64,000 nt of DNA, from assembly GCA_027924645.1 (NCBI GenBank), contig BSBN01001807.1:15146001-15210000 (forward strand), read 5' to 3'. This document shows positions 56,476 to 64,000 of this stretch, piece after piece. Position 1 is the first letter of the stretch. Each line of letters opens with the position of its first letter. Both the position numbers and the translations under genes were made by a program. This stretch comes from Cunninghamia lanceolata (lineage: Eukaryota > Streptophyta > Pinopsida > Cupressales > Cupressaceae). A model generated the notes under the pieces. That model made no database searches, was not told where the DNA came from, and was given only the letters and a program-made list of their open reading frames with translations.

Positions 56476-56977
56476 CCACCCCGTCGTGCAAGTTCATTTC
56501 AACAATGAAAGCTAACAGATAGGGAGTTAAAAGAAAATGCCAGATGAGAAAGAAGTTTTTGTTGAGGCCGTACAACGAATTCAAGCCAGGAGACACAACT
56601 ATATGAGTTTTTGGATTGCAGATGAGTGTTCAATTTTGTCAGAAAAATGATGTGCGCCATGAAGGTCCGAATGGTTTTGAAGGTGTTAATTTGGGCTTGG
56701 CGGCGGGGGCGGCGCTACCCTCGGACCCCGCGAGGGGCGCTGCCCCTCGACCCCCATCAAATCGGTACTATCTTGATTCAGTGAGCAATGGGGTGCAACA
56801 TTTGCAGCATTCAGTGTGTTATCAAATTGGGTCCCTTGGTTGGTGGGTCTACTGGTAGGTGTTCCAAATGTGTTAGTTCTACTTTTACACAGCGCCTACT
56901 TCAGCATTGTTGTCGGCAAAAAGCTTACTTAATGTCACTTGATGGTTTTCTGTCGTCTGGAAGACGACTAATTTTGT

Positions 56978-56985
56978 GGGGGGGA
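56978..56985 (+). other. Polypurine tract of the gag-protease element
   Basis: GGGGGGGA a few bases before the 3' LTR start at 56989. Confidence 0.75.
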
Positions 56986-56988
56986 TGA

Positions 56989-57349
56989 TGTAGTCAGTCA
57001 TAATTGTAGTCGGCCATAGTCGACCAAGTAAATAATCATAAATTAATTAGTGTTGTTATGTTAGGAGTGTTATCGGGAATTAACCCCGACGGTTGGATAG
57101 TTATAGAGTCATTGCCAACAGTTGGTATCTTAACCAACCTTGCCCAAGTTATATATTGGCTTAATACTTTGTAGTCGGGGGGACCCCGCAGCATTGTAAC
57201 ATTGGAGTGTAATACTGATATATTCAATGAATGGGAACAATGTTTTTTTCTGTGCAATGCTGTTATAATTTTATGCTCTGTGTTATGCACTATACTACTT
57301 AATTCTGTTTACTTCATATTCTGTGAAACACACCATACTGCGGTAAACA
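56989..57349 (+). repeat. 3' LTR of the gag-protease element
   Basis: 361 bp, same length as the 5' LTR, with scattered substitutions only (for example GTCAGT for GTCGGT and CTTTTTTTCT for CTTTATTCTG-type changes). CTTGA follows at 57350. Confidence 0.92.
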
Positions 57350-60300
57350 CTTGACATATAAATGATTTCATTGCCTTATATTCATCACATTCATATTCAT
57401 ATTTATTTCTATTTCTCTTTCATATATATATACATTCATTTATCTAACATATTTACATATAGTCCATGTATTCAGATTTTATTCCATTATTCCTATCTAT
57501 TCTCATAATATTATTTTCATTCCATATATTCATATCTATATGATGAATGTTCATATATGCAATATATTTCAATATATACAGCATTCATATCATTATTGAA
57601 TATACCCTAGAATGCTAGATTCTATATACTATAGAACTGATTAAAATATTTTATTTTATATAACACATACCTGGTATAAGGCTGCTGATCCTTATCTCGG
57701 TTGTAGCAGTCTTCTCCCTTATTATCCGTACAGCTTATTTCTTCCTTTTCTTTGGTTAGCTGGCTGTTTGGACAATCATTTGCTGCTGCTTGCCTTAGAT
57801 ATCTTTTTTCTCCATCATACCTTCTATTTTATTCCCTTTTCATCCTCCTATATATCTTTTTTGGTCAACGGTGATAACCTTTCCAAAGGGTGCAATGGCC
57901 TTTAATGTTAATCCTTTTATTGTTTATTTGCTGTCTTTTGGTGGCAGCAATTCCCTTAGGGGAACTCGCTGCTGTTGGAAATGGGATCGGGTCTTCTTTG
58001 TGGGCCCCGATCCCTATATAATTGCTTTTATTACTAATTATATTATTTGTTATTATTTATTTTATATATATTTATTATATTAGAATATTTGTATAACTAT
58101 TATTTAATATTGTTTATTATATATTAATAATATATTTTTATTTAAATATGAATACATACACAATTATCTAAATCGCCCAGAAAATATGAAAATGACTTTA
58201 TCATCTTTATTATGATGTTTAAATCTTTAATTTAAACAACGTCATAATATGGTGACATGGCACGTGTTTATATATTGTCAAGATGTTATGATTTCATAAG
58301 GATTATGAAATGATTATTGATATACTAATCACGGTTTGGTGAAAGCAAGTTGTATTCAGGAAACAAGTTTCCGCTCCTTCGAGAAAGTGAGGGAGAGCAT
58401 CATCGGGGGGAAGGGAATAGATATAAGGAAAAGAACAGTTTGTCACCATCTTAAGTCTTGTGTTGGTACAAATTAATAAACCCTTGTTGATTGAGGTAAG
58501 TCGTGTTTATTCAAGTGGTTTAAGTTTGTTGATTGACTCGACAAGTTGTCAATGCCATTTAGACTCCTTTTGATGTCTTGTCATGTCAATCTTGTTGTTT
58601 TCTGAAATCGACATGTCAAGGTCAAACAATAGTCGTTTTGCGACTAACGCAACTTTCTGTCGAACACGTCATTCTTTGCGTCGTAAACGAGATCACGTTT
58701 GCATTTTCAATGGCGTAGTTGGTAGAAATGTCAGCGTGTTTCATGGTGTAGTTTTAACATCGAATTCTATATTTCATCTAATCGGAATCGACGTGATTTT
58801 CTTCTATACGTGAAGGGGAGATGAACTCGACTCAATCACGTATTGTGTACAGGTTTGCGTCACATTATTATAAACCCTAATGATATTAATATCTATGATT
58901 TTAGACTATTATTTTATGTTACTATTCTTGAGAAGTTGGTTTGAGGTTGTTAGTCGGTTTTAAATGACAACAACCTTTGTTATGGAAAAGGTATTCCTTC
59001 TTAACCAACCCGAGAGCTTTGTATGTCTTCTTGAGAGTCGTTGTATCATGAGGGGTGGTACTTTATTACCCACGTTCTCCTCTAGTTGCATGCTTGAGCT
59101 AGAGCATTTTGAGGCTTTTTAAGTGGAGGTATTCACGGTGGTGGAGAACCTTCCAACAACTTGTTAGTGGAGTCATAACATTTGTTATCATAGTGGAAGA
59201 ATCTGCGACCTTGGGGGAGGAAGTTTTAAAAACTTTTGAGTGGAGTCTTTAAGGGACGAAAGCATAGCATTGTTATCGGGTGGGAAGAGAACAACGGGGT
59301 TATCTTCTGAGAAGAGGCTCGTTAAGGAGTTTATTTTGAGAGATGAGCATAGCTATCACGAAGAGAGAAAAATGTCTCTTGAAGTATAGCGAATAGGTTT
59401 TGGAAGAGGGGGAGTTGACGGTGACAGAGGTTAGCTCAAGAAGTTTTGGAGAGCAAAAGCAAAGATAGTGAAGCTCAGACTATTGCACAAGCATCTATCG
59501 GGTTCCTTTTGTTGTATTTGTAGTCATATATTTTATATAGCCTTTACTATTACCGTAGATCTACTAGTATGGTAAAGAACGTTTTGCATATGTTCTAAAT
59601 GGATGAATACGTTGTTACGTATAATCAATGCTTATTATTTTGTACTCATTAGAGGCCGAAACTAGAAATGATAACATATATATATATATATATCTGTGCA
59701 ATGTAGACTAGCATGTTTTTACCCCTGCGAGATATATATATATATATATATTGCATTCCTGCTATAGTTTTATCAATAGAAGAATGTTATGCGAGTTTTT
59801 GAAGAGGTATTGGTCGAATATTTGTGACCATATTTAATCTTTCTTTTTGTTATAACAAATTGTAGCTCATATGCCTTTGCACAATCTATTGATGTCTTGA
59901 GTGGCATAACTCGACATAGAGGAAATGTAACTGCATTTAAAATGGTTATTAACCTTTCTTATCCCTAAGAAATGGTGCAAACCAATAGCTTAGACTAAGC
60001 TAAAATCTCTCAAGTATTATCTTCCTTATTAGATTGCACATTGGATGCCGACGGCTGGATAAAGACTATGTAAATTTAAAGTCTTTAAATCCGAATGTTC
60101 GTGTTGAGAAGATAACCACATATCACTTTATTTTTCTTAGTCTGTTAAGAAGGTTATTTTTCTCTGTTTTATATTGTCAAACCCTCAACCAAGTGACAAA
60201 AACCTCGAGATTATTTATACTCGATATGTGTCAGAGATTTCACGTGGTTTTGATTAACATATTATGATTTATGTTGTCAGGCTTGTGGAACCTTTAGTTT

Positions 60301-61331
60301 ATATATAACGAAGGTTTATATGTAAAAGAAAAATAGTCTTGTTTTGAAATATTTAAACGACCTTGTAGTCAGAATAAGACTAGAGGATAATCTTTTCTTA
60401 CACTATTATTACTTTTTAGAATAAGAATGTTTGTCATTCCATTGTGATGGAAAAAGGGAAGACAAAACCCTAGTTTGGCCCAGAGGAGTTAAAAGTATTG
60501 ATTACTCCTTTTAATCATAACCTTATCTTATCTACTTTTATATGGGTCGACAATGAAGGGTCGAGTACCCTAATTAAGAATGTTTATATTTACTTGTCAA
60601 AAGAGATATTTCCAAAATGATAATGTTTATCTTTGGCATAAAAACCTATTTGATAGATTACAAGTCAACTTAAGTTATAAGTGTTGATAAGTCATAGACC
60701 TCAGATTTTGCAAGGATGTCAAGAGGTTCCTATGAGTAGATAGTCATTCCATAAGGTCTAAGTCAGAAAGACTAGATTTGAGTTAGACATAACTCTACTA
60801 TTAAACCAAGAATAGGTTTAATCCTTAAAACAAGAAATAGAATGTCAGGGAGTCATAGACTCCATGTTGCAGTTGCAACAAGAGGTTCTTTTCGAAAGAC
60901 TAAAACCTAGAATGTTGATAACTATATTAAGGTGCAATGTCTGCTTTCTCTAGTCAGAGTTAGTCTATTAGTGGGTTCCCGTAGACTGACAATTTTGGTT
61001 AGAGAACCATGGTTGGATTGGCCTTGGATGGGTTATTCAGTTGTGTGGAGGTTGGTTTTGGGTTCAGTTGGTGTAGTGGGCTCTTTCAGTGATGGGTTGA
61101 GTGTCTTGGCCGAATATGCTATTTTTAGTAAATTTGGGATTGGTGTCATTTTGGGATTTTTAGATATGGATTGGATTCTTCTCGTTGAGACCTTTCCGGC
61201 AAGCTATGGAACTCTGGATTTCGAGTTCGTCTTGGCAGTTATTTTAAAGTCTGAAGGTTAACTTAATTGTTTAATTAGGACTTTGGAGATAATTAAATAA
61301 AGTGACTTTGATGAAGGAAATATTTAAAAAG

Positions 61332-62854
61332 TGTCATGTCCCCATATTAAGGCATTGTTTAAATTAAAGATTTAAAATGTCATGTTAAATATCCTGGCCA
61401 TTAATAAATATATATAATATTATAAATATATAATATTATATGATAGTATCTATAAATATTTTAAATATTAACCGATATATTATAGTTATAAATAACCAAT
61501 ACAAATATAAATATTAATATTAAAATAGCATATTATTATTATTATATAATAATATATAATAATAAATATAAATGTTAAAATTAATATTAATATTAATATT
61601 AATTATTATTATGATTATAATATAATAAACATATTTATATAAATAAATGTAAATCATACATTATATAATATATTAGATTGCCTTTAAGACAATCCATCAA
61701 GGTAGCAGCAACTAATATATTTATAAAAAGACATGACCTTTGTGAAAAGGTAGTCATTGGCCATTTAAGAAAATATAAAGGTAGAGAGTGGAGGAAGCAA
61801 TGAAAGACAACAAAATACACTGAAGCAAGCAGATATAAAATTAATAATTTATGAGTTTGAATTACAGACATGATTAATTGCTGGGGAAAATAAGATAAGT
61901 ATGCTACACCTATATTCCCAAAGAAATAAATAAATTAATAGCTATAAGTTATTTCATTATTTTTTTATACGGAATGATATTAATTAAAGGGATTATAATA
62001 TGAATGATATTAAAATATAGATTTAAGTAATAAATTGAGTAATATAAGAAAGCAATATTATAAATAATATATTATTAACAAATATCAATATTAGTGATTA
62101 AATATTATTATAATTATAAATATAAATATAAATATGTATAGATGATATGATAGCATCTTATAGTCAAGGTGGAGCGAATAACTAACATGATATAGATAGC
62201 TTAAACATCTATGAATAACATGATTATAAATGCTTAGAGAATCCATCATCATTAGGATTAAGCCCCAATAAAGAGTAATCATACTTGATTTATATAATGA
62301 AGGCAAGGTCCTTAGAAACAAACCCATGATATAAGATCATTGAACACATTGAGAGATTGGAGGTAGACTTGTTAGGAAGAAGTAGCATTAATACATCGAA
62401 AGGTAGATAAGACCAGCGGTGGAATGGACCATGTTACATCATACTTAGGCAATGGATAAGACCTGCGGTGGAATGGACTATGCTACATCATACAAGGGTA
62501 ATAAGTAAGACCTGCGGTGGAATGGGTATATGTTACATCATACAAAGGCACTTAGTAAGACCTAAGGTGGAATGGACATGTGTTACATCATACAAAGGCA
62601 CTACCTGTAGAGGATGATTCATGCAACCTAACAAGAGATAATACCCCATCTCCACTAGGGTTTGAAAATAAATAAAATTAACATATAATAAACAACCCTA
62701 AGTATGAATCCACTTAAGATTGAATAATTAAATAATTTATTTATTTGATTATTTTAATATGATTTATTGATCTTATCTATTACTAATGTTTCCTTTAAGA
62801 AGTAATTCTCATGTGCAAGGTGGAAAATAAGGATCTTCTTAAAGGGACATTACA
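61332..62854 (+). mobile_element. Solo LTR with AAAAG target duplication
   Basis: It opens TGTCATGTCCCCATATTAAGG and closes AAAGGGACATTACA; AAAAG flanks it (61327-61331 and 62855-62859). Same family as 39207-40869 (shared opening) and, inverted, 25005-26343 (shared closing 150 bases and minisatellite). The core is AT-rich. Confidence 0.92.
62395..62620. repeat. Four-unit minisatellite of the solo-LTR family
   Basis: Units of about 58 bases (TAAGACCTGCGGTGGAATGG ... TTACATCATACAAAGGCA), four copies; the inverted counterpart is at 25262-25490 in another copy of the family. Confidence 0.85.
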
Positions 62855-62859
62855 AAAAG

Positions 62860-64000
62860 TCACTTATGTGAGCTTGGGTACCCATCCTAGAGGGAAATAA
62901 AGTCACTTAAAATATTATATTCCCTCTCAAAGCCAACGCCCCTCGTGGAGAGCAAATAAAAGTGGAAAAAGTGAGTTCATTTGATATGCTTGAATATTAT
63001 GATATTGTTGCTTTTGGCTCTGCTAGGGTTTCTTGAGGTTTTGAACAGTTTTGAACCTTGGTGGCTCTTGGAGACGAAAACCTCCCTGAGTAACAACATT
63101 CTATAGGCGTGAAAGACTGTCCAAAGGTGCTAATATGGCAAATACATTCAGTGTTTGCACTTGGGCTTCAATGGGATTCATGGTGTTGAGAGTTTGAGGA
63201 TTCATTGTCTACATCATTCGCAGATTTGATATCATTTCAGTCGAAGGCAGTCATAGAATGCAGATTTGATGAGATGGATGGCTGTTTGAGTGAAGTTATT
63301 AGCAGTTGAAACATGTTCTTTGTTGGTCGTACCATTACCAAGCAAGCCGTACCTTCTTTAGGTGTTTATGTGTGGGTTTTGAGCTTATAAATATCTCTTA
63401 TAGAATCGCCTAGCCTCATTTCCAGCCTGCAGATCAGAAACAGAAACATTCAGAGGATATTTGGTGTTGTTGCTGCTGTTTATAGCTTCAGCTAGGCCGT
63501 ACTAGGCAGCTAGGAGGACGTGGCTCATATGGAGGTGAAACTCTTCATTGTTTTGTGTGTTATGGCTCTCCAAGTGGGCGTCTAGGATCCAAGAATCAGA
63601 TGATAACATTTGTATTGCATATCATTCACATTTTTGAGCGATTTGACAGAATTACATGCTACCCATTATGCTGGTCCAACTACAACATAAATACCAAAGT
63701 GAATATCTTGAAATGGGTATGTAATGATAATTCATTATATGACATTTTATGATTTGGGTATTTGTTATTTCATTCATATCTATTGTATCTTTTCTGGGTT
63801 TTCAATATATGCTCTGTAATGCATTGATTCTGGCAAACACATCACACGAAAACTGAAACCCCTTCTGCATCTTCTGTCTAGTCTGAAAGAACACTCTAAA
63901 AATTTAAAAATAACACAAAAGATTTTAAAAAGAACCAACAAGTACGACACATTACATAAGGACCCACAGTATCAAGAAAAAGACTGATTAAGTCTTAAGT
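62860..64000 (+). other. Unassigned repeat-like sequence at the right edge
   Basis: The sequence left of the solo LTR (AAATAAAGTGACTTTG, about 61298-61313) and right of it (AAAGTCACTTATG) reads as one older element. A TATA-like CTTATAAATATC lies at about 63382-63393 with a C/A-rich stretch after it, as in an LTR promoter. No coding region is recognised; the 65-codon frame at 63555 has no motif. Confidence 0.35.

Larger units (their letters stand above)
52041..57349 (+). mobile_element. Non-autonomous LTR element coding only gag and protease (TR-GAG-like)
   Basis: Two 361-bp direct LTRs (52041-52401 and 56989-57349) open TGTAGTC(G/A)GTCATAATTG and close GCGGTAAACA; CTTGA flanks both outer ends (52036-52040 and 57350-57354). 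Interior: PBS, a 41-bp tandem repeat, one long gag-protease frame, a CGTACG palindrome array, a GC-rich stretch and a G-run PPT. No reverse transcriptase, RNase H or integrase is present between protease and PPT. The equal LTR lengths and few visible differences point to a young insertion. Confidence 0.92.
51189..58262 (-). mobile_element. Solo LTR (about 1.76 kb) split by a gag-protease element
   Basis: It starts TGTAATGTCCCCTTCCAG on the plus strand and ends with the inverted form of the family start (AATATGGTGACATGGCA). The right end matches, reversed, the openings at 39207 and 61332. Flanks are CATGT (51184-51188) and CGTGT (58263-58267), a target duplication with one G/A difference. Pieces 51189-52040 and 57355-58262 are the LTR; the middle is a separate insertion. 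Confidence 0.75.
51037..61260 (+). repeat. Long repeat copy 2 (TGTTACATCCC family), interrupted at 51189
   Basis: It opens TGTTACATCCCTAACTTTGAC at 51037, is broken by the solo LTR 51189-58262, and resumes. Homology with the reverse complement of 2930-5336 is visible at the start, around 58380-58450 and around 60840-60880. Two (TA)n runs lie near 59675-59755. An open frame at 60932-61261 (109 aa) has no domain I recognise. Both copies are preceded by GATC, so the true start may lie a few bases earlier. End near 61260 is a guess. Confidence 0.5.
47912..64000 (-). other. PLC: Upstream intron of the phospholipase C gene, at least 16 kb
   Basis: No PLC exon could be recognised from 47912 to the window end, so the intron feeding the GYGRPLW exon is at least 16,089 bp. 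The first 3.1 kb (47912-51036) hold pyrimidine-rich and AT-rich single-copy-looking sequence with no domain I recognise; two stretches near 50025 and 50340 share an ACCCCCTTGGGTGTAA segment. From 51037 on it is repeats and transposons. Confidence 0.7.

Noticed and set aside
60932..61261. 109-codon open frame with many W, L and V
   Set aside because: No recognisable domain, AT/GT-biased composition, inside a repeat; its partner copy at about 2800-2930 is not open.

Overview
The window looks like nuclear DNA of a seed plant with a very large, transposon-rich genome. I infer a gymnosperm (conifer-type), because one conserved gene is stretched over tens of kilobases by nested retrotransposons; a large angiosperm genome cannot be excluded from sequence alone. 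There is no prokaryotic signal, and only one host gene is recognised.

Host gene: three exons on the minus strand (47744-47911, 11365-11451, 10952-11257) encode the C-terminal part of a plant phosphoinositide-specific phospholipase C (end of the Y domain plus the C2 domain). The exons join in phase 0 with GT/AG borders. The intron between the first two is about 36.3 kb, the last intron is 107 bp, and the intron upstream of 47911 runs off the right edge (at least 16 kb). Most of the window is therefore intron of one gene.

Left flank (1-10.4 kb, downstream of the gene): a decayed Athila/Tat-like Ty3 gag with PBS and LTR (1-2698), one copy of a long repeat (about 2725-5336, minus), a Ty1/copia remnant with LTR, PBS and gag (about 5490-7027), a small foldback, a solo LTR with target duplication (7455-8883) and a LINE 3' end.

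Giant intron (11452-47743): a foldback element (12056-12378); a non-coding LTR element (LARD-like, 13591-29145, TSD TAGAG) that itself received a TRIM (14716-15090), a chromovirus with gag-protease-RT-RNaseH-integrase-chromodomain (15532-23636) and a solo LTR (25005-26343); then a gag-plus-acidic-ORF Ty3-type element without pol (30588-46531, TSD ATGTC). That last element contains a hAT transposon (33756-37120) with a LINE ORF1 fragment inside, a solo LTR splitting its gag (39207-40869), and a caulimovirid-like RNase H fragment sitting in only one of its two 3-kb LTRs (43112-44704).

Right flank (upstream intron, 47912-64000): a second copy of the long repeat (from 51037), interrupted by a solo LTR (51189-58262) that is in turn interrupted by a 5.3-kb element coding only gag and protease (52041-57349, TSD CTTGA) with a striking array of CGTACG palindromes; then another solo LTR (61332-62854). 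Target-site duplications let the order of most insertions be read directly.
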